A stretch of DNA of 64,000 nt from Brassica napus (GCF_020379485.1 NC_063436.1:30688423-30752422); one strand, 5' to 3'. Counted from the first letter of the stretch, positions 36,277-47,517 are shown. Made by a program: numbers and translations. Notes: a model not told the origin generated them from the sequence alone.

Positions 36277-36842
36277 TTTTTTTTTAACTGACCTGGTACA
36301 ATACTTATATAGTGATTTGTTTATGTCTTTTACTCTTTTATTAATTGTTATTACATTTTCAAGTTTGGTACAGTTAATATATAATTTGAAATAATCAAAT
36401 TAAGAATCTTCTTCAACATATGATATTTTGAAAAATATATAGCTGTAGAAATAAAATTTCAACATATGTTAATAACTTTATTTTGGTATAAAATATTATG
36501 TGGTTAACTTATTTTAACCCGTTTAATGGTAAATGATAATTTATTTATATGAAAGCTTTTCTAAAAAAATAAATAAGTTAATTTACCAGTTTAATATATT
36601 TTTTCATATTTTTATATAATACTTCTATTTTAATATAATACAGATTATAATTATAAATTTGTAAAAAATAGCATAGATCATTTTTTGTTTTATAATAAAA
36701 TTTAATTAATATTAATTTAAATTATATCATTAATTACGAAATTAATTAAACATTATTTAATTAAAAAATATTTAAAAAGCTTAGTAAGATTTTGTTAGAT
36801 TTTTCTCAACAGATTTTTCTATAATTAAAAATAAAATTCAAA
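36277..36842. other. Very AT-rich spacer
   Basis: No gene or element end seen. Confidence 0.5.
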
Positions 36843-38123
36843 TCTAATATATTAAAACAGAAGTCATGACTTCTTTTTATGTGTGATTTTTTTAGTTTGG
36901 ACCATTCCTAGAAAATATCATATTTTACATAACTTCATTATTATATCTTTTAATATCTTTATCTTTTTATTTGAAATACAAATGAATATATTTAAAATGT
37001 TTAAACAAAATCTTTTTAAAATCTTCTTAGAATCTTTTTAAATTTACTTTCGAAAATTAGTTAGTTTTAATTTAAATTATCATAAAATACAATTAGAAAT
37101 AAAAATTGAATATAGTTTTGGTTTATAAACGAAAATTTAAATAAAATGAAATTAATTAATTTCAAAAATATATTTACTAATAATTTTTAAAGATTTTGTT
37201 AGAAATAAATATTTATTTCTATTTTATTTTTTTTTCAAATTTGTTTTCTAATAAATAAAAATCATGATTTTTTTATGATTGATATTTTTATTTGGACCAT
37301 CATTTAAATTTTCTATTAAATGTATATCACTAATGCTAATATATATATAATATTTTGAACTACTTTAATCATAATATCTTTTACATCTTTTATTTTTTTT
37401 AAAAAAAATTAAAATTCTAACAAATCTCTTGAAAAAGATTATAATAAGATCTTAATTGTCATAAATTGAATATAAATATTTTCAACTAATTTAGTAATTA
37501 GTAATGAAATGTTACTAAAAGAATAAAATTATATCATATTTTATCAATTTTATAATAATATCTATCATTTTATAATAAAAACGTTGTATTGAACAAAATA
37601 TGATAAAATTATTTTAAATTGATAAGTTAACATATTTTATTTTCTAAAATATAAAATATTTATGCTAAAAATATAATATGTTGGTAGAACGGGTTAATAT
37701 TAGTAAACTATATAATACATGTATAAAAATTTATCTTATCTTAAACTTTTTAATATACAGTAATTTATTATATAAAATTAATAAACATTAAAAATTACTA
37801 AAAAAATCTAGCGATTTGAATTACGGATCAAGATTATAATAAATTAAATACGAAATTATTTTCATATATGTTGTTTCCTGCATTAAAAATTAGTTTAGTA
37901 ATCAAACGCAAATTCAATAGGACAAATATATAATAAGCAACATATATATGTGATGATTTTAATTTACAGCATGAAAACTATAAAATTATTATATTTTGCA
38001 TAATTATACAAACATTTAAATATGTGAGTAACATTAAAAATATGTAATAATTATGTAAAACAAATATCTATATATATAAATGTGAAAATATATACCCGCA
38101 CGGTTGTGCGGGTGGAAATCTAG
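36843..38123 (+). mobile_element. Non-autonomous Helitron (i)
   Basis: Plus strand: TCTAATATATTAAAACAG starts at 36843 after A, and the element ends CTAG at 38120-38123 followed by T. The hairpin CCCGCACGGTTGTGCGGG lies about 8 bases inside the 3' end. It is 1281 bp, extremely AT-rich and non-coding. This is the clearest Helitron of the window and lies about 730 bp upstream of the LAP5 start codon. Confidence 0.82.
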
Positions 38124-38772
38124 TTTATAGTCAAAATTGATTTATTATAATATTCTTATTGATTATTATGTTATATTATGTTATTAATGAAATGGACCTA
38201 CTGTGACTTTTTTATGGTGGATAAAAATAGTACCTCTCATTTAACAGAGAAGATGTTTGTGATTCTTACATCAATAATTCAATACAGAAAAGTTGGAGTC
38301 AATGACTTAATTGTTGTACTTCCATAAAAAAAAATTAAATACGTCAATTAATAGGCCCATAAATTTTTAAGGCCTAATAGATTAATTAGTGGGCACATAG
38401 ATTTTCTTAAAATACAAAACTTGTTTGTTTCTAGCCCATAAAGTTTTAGGTCTGATCTTGGAGCAGCTAATGTTGATGCTCTTTGTTAACACCATGCTTA
38501 AAAATTGAAATAGCAAGAAGCTTTAGTTAGTTTCTCTATTCATTCTCTTGAAGTGCAAAATCACACACACTCTTGTGTTATGAACACATATCTTTTGCCT
38601 AAGCTAAGCTTAAAGATAATTGTATTAGAGAAAAATACTCAAAGAAACCTTTTTAGAAAGAGCCAATGCAATAAACATGAAGCTCCTGAATCTCACACCT
38701 AATCTTCACCAAATATCAACTAGACAGAACACACCGCACAAGACGCAGGTCATAAACTGCAAAAGCGTTAGT
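38124..38772. other. LAP5 upstream region
   Basis: No coding sequence. From about 38510 the composition changes to less AT-rich DNA and is likely the LAP5 promoter, bounded on its far side by Helitron (i). Confidence 0.5.
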
Positions 38773-38788
38773 GTATATATATATATAT
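38773..38788 (+). promoter_or_regulatory. Probable TATA box of LAP5
   Basis: An alternating TA tract of 16 bp, about 70-85 bp upstream of the LAP5 start codon, in the expected place for a TATA element. Confidence 0.5.
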
Positions 38789-38856
38789 CTTTACTTTGAC
38801 TCTTTATTACAGACACAACAAGATTTGAGTCTTTTCACAAGAGCAACAAGATTGTA

Positions 38857-40402
38857 ATGGGGAGCATCGATGCCACAGAGTTGGGTTCAGAGAAGAAACC
38901 AAACCCTGGGAAAGCGACCATTCTTGCTATCGGAAAAGCCTTTCCTCACCAGCTAGTGATGCAAGAGTACTTGGTCGATGGCTACTTCAAAACCACAAAC
39001 TGTGACGACCCTGAACTCAAACAGAAGCTTACTCGCCTCTGCAAGACAACCACGGTGAAGACAAGGTACGTTGTAATGTCAGAGGAGATACTAACAAAGT
39101 ATCCAGAACTCGCCATCGAAGGAGGATCCACCGTGAAGCAGCGTCTGGACATATGCAACGACGCTGTAACCGAAATGGCAGTGGAAGCTTCAAGATCCTG
39201 CATCAAAAACTGGGGCCGTTCTGTTTCCGACATAACTCACCTTGTTTATGTCTCCTCAAGCGAAGCTCGTCTTCCTGGAGGCGACTTGTTCTTAGCCAAA
39301 GGGCTTGGTCTCAGCCCCGAGACGCACCGGGTTCTGCTCTACTTCGTCGGCTGCTCTGGAGGCGTTGCTGGTCTCCGTGTAGCCAAAGACATAGCCGAGA
39401 ACAATCCGGGGAGTAGAGTCTTGCTTGCCACGTCAGAGACGACCATCATTGGTTTCAAACCGCCGAGTAAAGATAGACCGTACGATCTTGTTGGTGTCGC
39501 GTTGTTTGGTGATGGAGCCGGAGCTATGATCATCGGGTCTGATCCAGACCCGGTTAGTGAGAAGCCACTCTTTGAGCTTCACACCGCAATTCAAAATTTT
39601 CTACCTGGTAAAAAACTACAAGACTTTTGCATCCAACAATGCCTATAACCAGAACCGTTCTAGACACAATCGGATGAAACATTTACTTGAGAAATTTTTT
39701 CATAAATACTTTTTTTTTGGTCAAATATTTTCATAAATACTTTAAGATATATTTAAAAATTATTTATAAAACACTTATATAAGTTTATAAACCCAATTCT
39801 ACTTCCAAAATACTAAACCCTAAACAATAATCACATTTAAACTCAAATATTTTGTTTTTTTATTGAGTATATTTTTGAAAAGTTGGTGGTCACTTTAGGG
39901 TATTTTAAACAATTTCTCAAAAAAAAAATTATGATCCAATAAATCTTAGATCTGGATTAACTTTCGTGTCGCAGACACGGAGAAGACAATAGATGGGAGG
40001 CTAACGGAATCAGGCATAAACTTCACACTATCAAGAGAGCTTCCACAGATAATAGAAGACAACGTGGAGAGTTTCTGCAAGAAGCTACTAGGAAAAGCAG
40101 GACTGGCTCATAAAGACTATAACCAGATGTTTTGGGCGGTTCATCCAGGTGGACCAGCCATATTGAACCGAATGGAAAAGCGGCTTAACCTGTCGCCGGA
40201 GAAGCTGAGTCCAAGCAGAAGATCTCTCATGGACTATGGCAACGCAAGTAGCAATTCGATCGTTTACGTGTTGGAGTATATGTTGGAGGAGAGCAGGAAA
40301 GCAAGGAAGATGAATGAAGGTGAAAATGAGTGGGGTCTGATTCTGGCTTTTGGACCTGGTGTTACATTTGAAGGTATCGTTGCAAGGAATCTCGATGTTT
40401 GA
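38857..40402 (+). CDS. LAP5: Type III polyketide synthase LAP5/PKSB (two exons, intact)
   Basis: Exons 38857-39607 and 39975-40402, with a GT-AG intron of 367 bp splitting an Asp codon, give 392 residues, the usual type III PKS length. The catalytic triad is visible: Cys about 166 in VGCSGG, His about 307 in AVHPGGPAIL and Asn about 340 in DYGNASSN. The C-terminal FGPGVTFEG is also present. Sequence and length match Arabidopsis LAP5 (At4g34850) as I recall it. LAP5/PKSB condenses fatty acyl-CoA starters with malonyl-CoA in the ER of tapetum cells to make hydroxyalkyl alpha-pyrones for sporopollenin. No frame damage is seen; the intron contains a small poly(T) stub insertion. Confidence 0.93.
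39697..39743. repeat. Poly(T) stub insertion in the LAP5 intron
   Basis: TTTTCATAAATACTTT occurs at 39697-39712 and 39728-39743, separated by a 15-bp insert of T followed by GGTCAAATA. On the minus strand the insert is TTTGACC plus poly(A). Confidence 0.75.
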
Positions 40403-40677
40403 GCAGAAAGTGGGTGTTTTGGTTCTACCTTGAGGCTCAAGAAACAGTCCCCTTTTGCTTTATAGTCATTTCAACAGAGAGAGAAATGCATATAATAAGA
40501 TATGAATCTAAAAGAAATGAATTGTTTTTTCACAAAGCAAAACAACTTAAAAAAATAAGAAATTTCAAAAATAACGTCTACATTATTGTTTACTAAACGG
40601 CGACGTATCAAACTCCCTCTGTCATTTTCGGCGCACGCTATCACTGTAACGAACTTTACTATCCTGCGCCGTGTTTG

Positions 40678-41137
40678 TTATCGTTCGCATCGACCGCGTT
40701 TATTCAACGACGGGATGATCGGAGAAAAGAAACGTGATCCGTCGTACTCTCTCCCGGAATCGTGATTCGGATTGTTGATTAAAGGATCTAATCGGTCAAC
40801 AGGCCAATCGAATTCCGTTTTCTGATTCGAACTCACGAAGACATCCTTCTTCTCCATCTTCTTCGTCTCCGCTCGACCGATCGTAGACGAGATCGTACGA
40901 AGAAGAGCTGGATCCAAGTAGTCCTCAAGCTTTCTCTTCGGATTCCGCTTGATCTGTGACGACGAGGACGACGAACGGTTGTCTTCTCTGTTTTGATTGA
41001 CATTGATCACACTGAATATCAATAAGATAAATTAGAGAAAGTACGAAAGAGAGATGAGGAAGTTACAGAAGATAGAGAGACGAAGAAGACAGAGGATGAA
41101 TCGGATTTTGAGAACCAGCTCCGCCCATATTCGCCAT
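40678..41137 (-). CDS. Probable small two-exon gene of unknown function
   Basis: Exon 1 is 41137-41067 (MANMGGAGSQNPIHPLSSS) and exon 2 is 40987-40678, joined by a 79-bp intron with GTAACT donor and AAAACAG acceptor, in frame, giving 126 residues. An acceptor 24 bp upstream (TATTCAG, exon 2 from 41011) is also in frame and would give 134 residues. The protein is hydrophilic, with a poly-Ser stretch, a basic segment (KRNPKRKLEDYLDPALLRTI) and a polar C-terminus (TEFDWPVDRLDPLIN, PSLNKRGR). I recognise no domain. It is GC-rich against its surroundings, which supports coding use. It is convergent with LAP5 and head to head with the CYP21-1 remnant. Confidence 0.55.
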
Positions 41138-41403
41138 AGCTCTCCCGCCAATAAAAATAACGTGCAGATGCATATGTATCCCCTACATATATGTTTGAGA
41201 TAAAGCCCGTTAAATTTTGATTTAGGCCCATTAGCATATCACAATTCTCTTTGTGAGTTTGCGAGTGAGGCTTATTGGTGTGTCCGTGTGTGCTATTCAT
41301 TTTGGTTTAACCTCGAAAGAATCATAAACGGATGAATTTTAAGTGGCAAATGGATTCATCTGATGATGATTCTTGTGTCAAAATAACAATTGTGGAATTG
41401 TAG

Positions 41404-42369
41404 GTGCTGTAACGATGGCCAGTGGCGGACCCAGCAATTAAATTAACCTGTGTCATTATATTTTGTTTAAAAAAAGATCACAATAAGAAAAGCAATATGG
41501 AGCATCGAACTTGGGTTTACTTGGGTTTAACATCTAGACTGATGATTCTCCTTCAGTCTTTATGTAAAAAACATTAATTTTATCTTTTAACCTGTGTCAA
41601 CTGACACACCCAATCCTTTACTGGGTCCGCCTCTGACGATGGCTAATACAGGACCTGACCCTAATGGCTCACAGTTCTTTATCGCTACTGTCAAAGCTAG
41701 CTGGTATGCTCTCGTCTCATTGATAAACATCATTCTCTCGCCTTACAGACGTTATAAAAGTTTTTTTACGGAGAAGGGAGTGGAAATGAGATCAAGAACT
41801 ATACTCTTTAGGATCCATACCAAGTTGCATTTACAAAGCATTACACTAGATAATAGCCCTGTTCCGCGGTAGCGTCTAGCGACTGATTTTACAAAGCAAA
41901 AAAGAAAAACTTAAATGGAAAGAAAGAAGAAAAATGGAAGAAATCCTTGTTTTCATGTCGCAGCCAAGAGTGAGAAAGGAGGAACAGTGACGCTATTTAA
42001 TTTGGCGACACAAATACCACCGGATTCCGTCAGAATAATTGACGCTGCGTTCTCTGTTTTAACACTGGCGGCAAGTTAAGCAAAAAATGATGAACAATTT
42101 CCAGCCGCTCATGTCAATCGCTGCGATCAACTAACGAACAGGGCTAACATGTAGATTCATTCATAAGGTTTGGTAACTTATAGGCGAAATCTGTGTGCAC
42201 AGGTTGGAAGGAGAACATGTTGTGTTGGGAAGGTGATACAAGGAATGGAAAAATGTATTTGCATGCCATTGAAAGTGGAGCTGGTACTTACAGTGGCAAA
42301 CCGAGGAAGAAAGTTGTGGTTGCTGATTCCGGAGAGATCCCTAAACACAAATGGGATGAAGAAAGATGA
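41404..42369 (+). pseudogene. CYP21-1: Cyclophilin remnant, CYP21-1-like (last exons only)
   Basis: The penultimate exon (41404-41703, after a TAG acceptor) encodes the cyclophilin core MANTGPDPNGSQFFIATVKASW but is split by a 216-bp hAT MITE. After a GT-AG intron (41704-42202) the last exon resumes with an EGEHV-like segment and, in shifted frames, a GAGTYSGKPRKKVVV and SGEIPKHKWDEER C-terminus ending at TGA 42367-42369. At least a one-base loss near 42225 and further small changes around 42245-42270 break the frame. The 5' exons are absent. The C-terminus matches Arabidopsis At4g34960 (CYP21-1) as recalled, a secretory-pathway peptidyl-prolyl isomerase. Confidence 0.88.
41420..41635. mobile_element. 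hAT-type MITE in the cyclophilin exon
   Basis: Terminal inverted repeats CAGTGGCGGACCCAG and, on the other strand, CAGAGGCGGACCCAG. It is flanked by a perfect 8-bp duplication ACGATGGC (41412-41419 and 41636-41643). It is 216 bp and non-coding. The 8-bp duplication and CAG ends are diagnostic of hAT elements. Confidence 0.88.
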
Positions 42370-42857
42370 CAAAAACACTACATAGAACTTACACATCTCA
42401 GCAAACCATAGTTTTGTTCCTATGTAATCCACTCTCTTTTTATTTATAGTTTTGCAGATGCGATTATCTGAATTCTGAACACTATGCCAATGTAGTTAGT
42501 TTTTGAAGCTGGAAGCATACGTAGCTCTTCACTTAAGTTTTTTTTTCTCATAAATTTCAGTTAGACTTTATTTATATATCTGATATCTGATATTTGTGAT
42601 AGTTGACTGAGTATTAGAAGACATTTTCAACTCATTAGATGGCTTATGTTGCAGGGATTTTATGTATATGAAAAAGTTTAACAAAAGTTATATTCATTGA
42701 TTTTTCTCCTTAAATTGGTCCTAATTAATCTCATCATATAGACCTTTAACTTAAACATGTAGACACTCATATGAAGACCTGATATTTCACAAGTCTTAAA
42801 CTTTCATATTCTCCATATATCGAATGACAATATAATGAAACACACAACAACAACAAC
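42370..42857. other. Spacer, no gene seen
   Basis: Probable former 3' flank of the cyclophilin gene. Nothing else is supported. Confidence 0.5.
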
Positions 42858-43109
42858 CAGTGCCGGCCCATTGAATATGAGGACCAGAAGCTCAAAGAAA
42901 ATTATGTACTGTGATAATAAGTATTTTTTCAGAAAAAATAAAATTTTTGTAAGGCTGCAATTTCGAACTTATTACCTTTAGACTAAACCATGTCTAAATT
43001 ATTACCATTACGCTACAAAAAACTTTCTCGATAAAAGGCCGGTAAAATTAATATATTGTTTCGGACCGGAAGTTCCAACTTCTAATACTTGGTATCATGG
43101 CCGCTACTG
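42858..43109. mobile_element. hAT-type MITE
   Basis: The left end is CAGTGCCGGCCC; the right end, read on the minus strand, is CAGTAGCGGCCA. It is flanked by an 8-bp duplication ACAACAAC at 42850-42857 and 43110-43117 (in a CAA-repeat context, so slightly weaker evidence). 252 bp, non-coding. Confidence 0.75.
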
Positions 43110-43366
43110 ACAACAACAAAAAAAAATGAAAGGATGGTACGACGAAATACAGAAAGAGTCAAGATAAGATGGTTCCAAATAAGAAAAGAACACAAGTATT
43201 GGCGCAACAAGTCAAAGCCTAACTATTGAACAACTTTAGAAGACAAGCCACCAGATGTTACAAACAAATCTTCCCAAAAACAAACGGCAGAGCAGACATT
43301 AGTCAATTGAAATCACAAGACATGTGTATAGATAGCCACATGCTTATGCTGTTATCTACTTACACC

Positions 43367-43614
43367 CAGGGCCGGGCCTGAGTAGAGGCACATAAAGCAT
43401 GTGCTTGGGGCCATACAAGATATATATAATTAAAGTGCTAACAATTATGTAAACGTTACACTAGTTCTACTGGTAAAAGCGCCGGGATGCGCATGAGAGG
43501 TGCAGAGTTTGATTAACTAGACCTCTTTTTTAGCCACTATTTCTGATTTTTGAAGATAATGCGTTAAAAAAAATTTGTTTGCTTCTGGGCCTAAATTTCT
43601 CAGGCCCAGCCCTG
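43367..43614. mobile_element. hAT-type MITE
   Basis: Ends CAGGGCCGGGCCTGAG and, on the other strand, CAGGGCTGGGCCTGAG. A perfect 8-bp duplication CTTACACC lies at 43359-43366 and 43615-43622. 248 bp, non-coding. Confidence 0.88.
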
Positions 43615-43904
43615 CTTACACCTCATCAAAACTCATGTATATGTATGGGCTATTCTTATCCACACATCTTTACAGATATCGTTATATATGTCCCCTCAGC
43701 CTCAATGCGTGTGATTGTTTTAATAACTTTTTGATGATTTAGATCTTAAGTGTTTGTTTGTTCTGACATTTTTACGCGTTAGCAATAGTGTTTTTCGCAA
43801 ACAGAAGGAAATTTCGTGTAGGTTTGGAAATTTCTTTTAGGTTAGGTAATGAGAAAATGATTTGTTTTAATGTAAATGGACATGCAGATGTGAATTCTGC
43901 TTTT

Positions 43905-43956
43905 GAAATTTATAACCTTTTTTTTCAAAAAAAAAAAAAAAGAAATTTATAACCTT
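43905..43956. repeat. Poly(A) stub insertion with 15-bp direct repeats
   Basis: GAAATTTATAACCTT occurs at 43905-43919 and 43942-43956, separated by TTTTTTC plus 15 A. Confidence 0.85.
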
Positions 43957-44271
43957 AGTGAACTGCATTTATTTCTGAAGTTGATTACATACTTGTTAAC
44001 TTTATAAATCACAAGTTTAATCCAGAGATATCGAATCAGGTTGATATCAAGTTGAAGAAAAAAATAACTAAATGGGAAGCAGGAACTGTTAGTCCCGTCG
44101 ATCTTCGGTGCCCATGATTATTATATATAGCTTTAGATTTTAGTGTTTTGAGTTTTTTTTCTTAATGCTGATTTATTATGATCTTACAACTATGATATGA
44201 GAAAGATTACATAAACGATTCGATAACTGACAATACTACATGACTTATGAAGACCTATGCCTAACTGCATA

Positions 44272-44546
44272 CTCCCTCTGTTCCTGAAAGTAGGATTTTC
44301 TATATTTATTTTTTGTTCCAAAATGATAGATTTTTTAAAATTTAAGATATTTTTAGTAGTTAATGTTGAAAAGTTATATATTTTTAAGAAACATTAGTTG
44401 AAAATATTTGAATTGGTTGAATACTATTGGTTGATATTTATTGGAAAATATATAATAAAATAAATAATAAATTCAATTATAAAAATTAATTGTTTCCTTA
44501 ATATGCGTGAATACTCTAGAAAATCATTTTTTGGGAACGGAGGGAG
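44272..44546. mobile_element. Stowaway-like (Tc1/mariner) MITE
   Basis: Ends CTCCCTCTGTTCC and, on the other strand, CTCCCTCCGTTCC, flanked by TA on both sides. 275 bp, AT-rich, non-coding. The CTCCCTCCGTT terminus is the classic Stowaway signature. Confidence 0.85.
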
Positions 44547-44575
44547 TATTACGTGAATCTTTTATTTATCGACAC

Positions 44576-44740
44576 CAGGCCCGTCTCAAAGTTTTAGAAG
44601 GCCCAGTACATGAATAATATAAAATTATTTGAAAAATATCCTAAATTTAAAAACGGGGTCCTAAACTATAACTAAAATTATCTAAATTTTTTTGGGCCTT
44701 GTGTAAAAGCACCTTGGACACACCCCTAGAAACGGGTCTG
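44576..44740. mobile_element. Putative small TIR element (hAT-like)
   Basis: CAGGCCCGTCTC at the left and, on the other strand, CAGACCCGTTTC at the right. No clean 8-bp duplication is visible, so this is a weaker call than its neighbours. Confidence 0.45.
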
Positions 44741-44775
44741 ACCAACTGTTACGATCGATATTCAATTGAAAACCA

Positions 44776-44992
44776 TGTAAATTGGGCTAATTAACTCATA
44801 ACCCGAGTCTAGTTGTAAAATTAAAACTGATCACGATCAAGTTGAATTTTATAACTATTGCGTCACGTCTTTGTTGTTTTTTTGTGTAAATTGGGCTAAT
44901 TAACTCGTAACCCGAGTGTAGTTAAAATTAAAACTGATCACGATCAAGTTGAATTTTATAACTATTGCTTCACGTTTTTGTTGTTTGGCCCA
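44776..44992. repeat. Tandem duplication, period 109 bp
   Basis: Two copies, 44776-44884 and 44885-44992, both starting TGTAAATTGGGCTAATTAAC and differing at only a few positions. There is no coding content. Confidence 0.85.
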
Positions 44993-45239
44993 AAAAGACT
45001 AAGTTTTGAAGTTAAATTTCTTACAGTTTTATTATTGTCCTCCTACTGGTCAATGAGCTAAAACAAATTGTGATCCAAATAATATACTATAAAAAAATTT
45101 CGTGTCCCATTCCTTAGTTTCCACGCAAAGGGTCGCTCGAGTTTTGAGTAACACGAAATTGGAGAGACCAATGAAGGATGTGGGCATTGAATCCAACCCT
45201 ATTATATGGGACCAGCTTCTCCCGATTCGTCGCGTTTTC

Positions 45240-46378
45240 TTCTTTTTGCTAGTTTTTTTTTTTTTTTTTTGTAAATGATTGTCATATTTAAAGCATGAGA
45301 AAAAAAAAGAAATACAGACCTAGCCAAGGTGAGAGAGTTTGTGAGGGATTATCCCTAGTAGAGGTTACAAGAAACAAATAGAGCAGGAGCAATTAGAACG
45401 TAGCATAGATCCCCTAAAATATTGCAGGTCAAATGCTAGTAGGGTTGATGAGTAAGAAGACGTGACACCAAGAAGGGTCCTCACGGTGGGAGAAGAGTAT
45501 GAGTAGGGCTGGGCAAATAAACCGAACCCGAAAATCCGAACCGAACCCGATCCGATAAAAATGAATCCGAACCGATCCGAACCCGATATAAATACTGAAT
45601 GGATCATGTTTTTTGGTATTGTGGGTTATGAGTATTGTCCGAACCGAACCCGGACTTAAATGGATATCCGATAGAACCCGAAACATTTAAAATCACAAAA
45701 AGAACTTCTACCAAATATGATGTTAATTCTTAATATGTATCCAAAATACTTTAAGATATTATTGAACTTCTAAAATAATTATCTGTTACATGAAGGTTGA
45801 TGGTGGAATGTGGCGGTTGATGCATGAAGTTTTTAGATTTTTATTTTGTTTTTATTGAATAATGTTTCTCATTTCATGAGAACTTATTTTTGTTTTATGA
45901 TTTCATTTATCTGGTTTTCTTTCTATCACTAACTATGTTTATCTATCGTTTGATTTTGAATGATCACATTTGATATTTTTTCTTATTTTTGAATCGATTT
46001 TACTTATGTTTTGGCTATTAAAATATATACAAATCATGTATTTTAAATCCGAAGAACCGATTTCATTTATGTTTTAGTTACAAAATAGATACAAATCATG
46101 TATTTTTAAACCGAAGAACCGATTGCGACCCGAACCCGAAAGTACAATAGGTTATACCGGTTTTTTGAAGATTTACTAACCCCGACCCGAACCCGATAGA
46201 ACCCGAACCGGTCCCGAACCGAACTTTTATAAAACCCGAATGGGGTTGATTTTGATAAGCCCGAAAAACCGAAACCTAAATGGATAAAACCGAAACTCGA
46301 TTGGGACCCTGAATGCCCATGCCTACAGTATGAGCGTTTGTGACGAAGCACTCAAGGAGGAGTTTCTTTTTGCTAGTT
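45240..46378 (-). mobile_element. Polyadenylated retroposed sequence with 15-bp duplication, later split by a hAT element
   Basis: TTCTTTTTGCTAGTT at 45240-45254 and 46364-46378 flanks an insertion whose left edge is a run of about 18 T, that is, a poly(A) tail on the minus strand. After removing the 823-bp hAT-like element and its 8-bp duplication, about 278 bp of retroposed sequence remains. It does not match the LINE 3' end in this window. It could be the 3' end of a processed pseudogene, another LINE family, or a SINE; no frame is convincing. Confidence 0.75.
45504..46326. mobile_element. Non-autonomous hAT-like element rich in CCGAACCCGA
   Basis: Ends TAGGGCTGGGCA and, on the other strand, TAGGCATGGGCA. 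The 8-bp duplication AGTATGAG lies at 45496-45503 and 46327-46334. Both subterminal regions hold many CCGAACCCGA/CCGAACCGA words, a typical subterminal motif array for transposase binding. The interior is AT-rich and non-coding. Confidence 0.75.
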
Positions 46379-46827
46379 AACTGGCCATTTTGTATATAAA
46401 TAAATTCACTATTAAGAAATAAAGCATATTTAGAAGATATATTAAAGTTTTATAGTATTGAAAACTAAATATGAAGAAATCAGAGCAACAATTACGTTGC
46501 ATTGAGGTACACAAGGGAAAATATACAGCTAGCTACTAATGAGAGTTTTTTGACCAATAGCTAACGAAAGTTGATACCATTAATTTTGGGATAGAAGAAA
46601 AAGATAAGAACACTTAAATGGTTTATTAAAAGATAATAGGCGACTTTCCCAATTTATGATCGTCTTCTAATGATGTTTGTATGCCAAGTTGATATTATCA
46701 TTAGCAAACATTAGTTAGCATTCATTAGTTGCTTTGGTCAACCCATACATTTCAAATTTAAAAGAAATAACTAAACTAGTAAACTTTAACCATGGTTATT
46801 TTTAGTGACAAAAAAGAAGAACTATAT
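46379..46827. other. AT-rich spacer
   Basis: No gene seen. Confidence 0.5.
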
Positions 46828-47176
46828 TGTAACATTCCGACCGTCCACGGCTAATGGGCCATCCACGCCCGCTCTCTCGGCCAGTGGACCCTATCCCGTC
46901 TGACGGTCGGTCCGTTAATTTTCCAAAGGCTCGAAATCATTGTTTACTGACCCTACAATCACCACCCAACATTTTCCCATGCTTTGGTCTCACTCGCACG
47001 CTATCGCGAATCACTTCCCGATAGATCACCCATATTTCCATTACTCCAGTTCAAACACGCTTAATTCTGGAGTTCTTTTAGGATGTGTTCCGGAAAAGGT
47101 AAGTCAACTTTGGTGACATAGGTAGCCAAATCAATTCTCTTAAGCCTTTTCACATATCACAACTCGGGATGTTACA
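46828..47176 (-). mobile_element. Solo LTR of a Cassandra-like TRIM carrying a 5S rRNA-like sequence
   Basis: A 349-bp element beginning TGTAACAT and ending TGTTACA, flanked by a 5-bp duplication TATAT (46823-46827 and 47177-47181). On the minus strand, about 47095-47005, it contains a diverged 5S rRNA-like stretch: CCGGAACACATC, AGAACTCCAGAATTAAGCGTG and ATGGGTGATCTATCGGGAAG. These cover the region of the 5S internal promoter (A box and C box). Cassandra TRIM elements are known to carry 5S sequences in their LTRs. Only one LTR is present, so this is a solo LTR. Confidence 0.82.
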
Positions 47177-47358
47177 TATATATTGGTATCCTAGTATATT
47201 TTTCATAAAAAACTGTAGAATACTAGACTAAAAACTGAAACTATTTCTATACTAAAATAAATACATTTGAGAAAATAAAATACATCAAGTGCCAGTTGCA
47301 AAGGGTGGTAATTCTGTAATTAAAGAGACACCTTAATGGCATTTACTTAGCCTTTCTC

Positions 47359-47367
47359 TATATAAAG
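47359..47367 (+). promoter_or_regulatory. Orphan TATA box and leader, probably from ADF9
   Basis: TATATAAAG is followed by an A/C-rich, leader-like stretch to about 47480, then GTGGCTTTGAAGACG and a GTAATA donor-like site at about 47495. If GTG replaces ATG this could be the first exon of the ADF9 gene downstream; I recall an ALKT-type N-terminus for Arabidopsis ADF9 but am not certain. It is now separated from the ADF9 body by Helitron and hAT sequences. Confidence 0.4.
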
Positions 47368-47517
47368 TCTCCAAATTACACTCTCCACAACACACATCAG
47401 AACAAAGCTTTCCACACTAGAAACATTAACAAAAGAAGAAGATAAAAAAGACACCAACTTAGCTCACCAACATATTCACAGTGGCTTTGAAGACGGTAAT
47501 AATCATATTATTTATCA

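Noticed and set aside
45365..45686. Two overlapping minus-strand frames rich in F, G, S, R
   Set aside because: They are translations of the CCGAACCCGA subterminal repeats of the hAT-like element and its flank.
47005..47095. 5S rRNA gene on the minus strand
   Set aside because: Too diverged and incomplete for a functional 5S gene; it lies between TGTAACA/TGTTACA LTR ends, so it is part of a Cassandra-like LTR.
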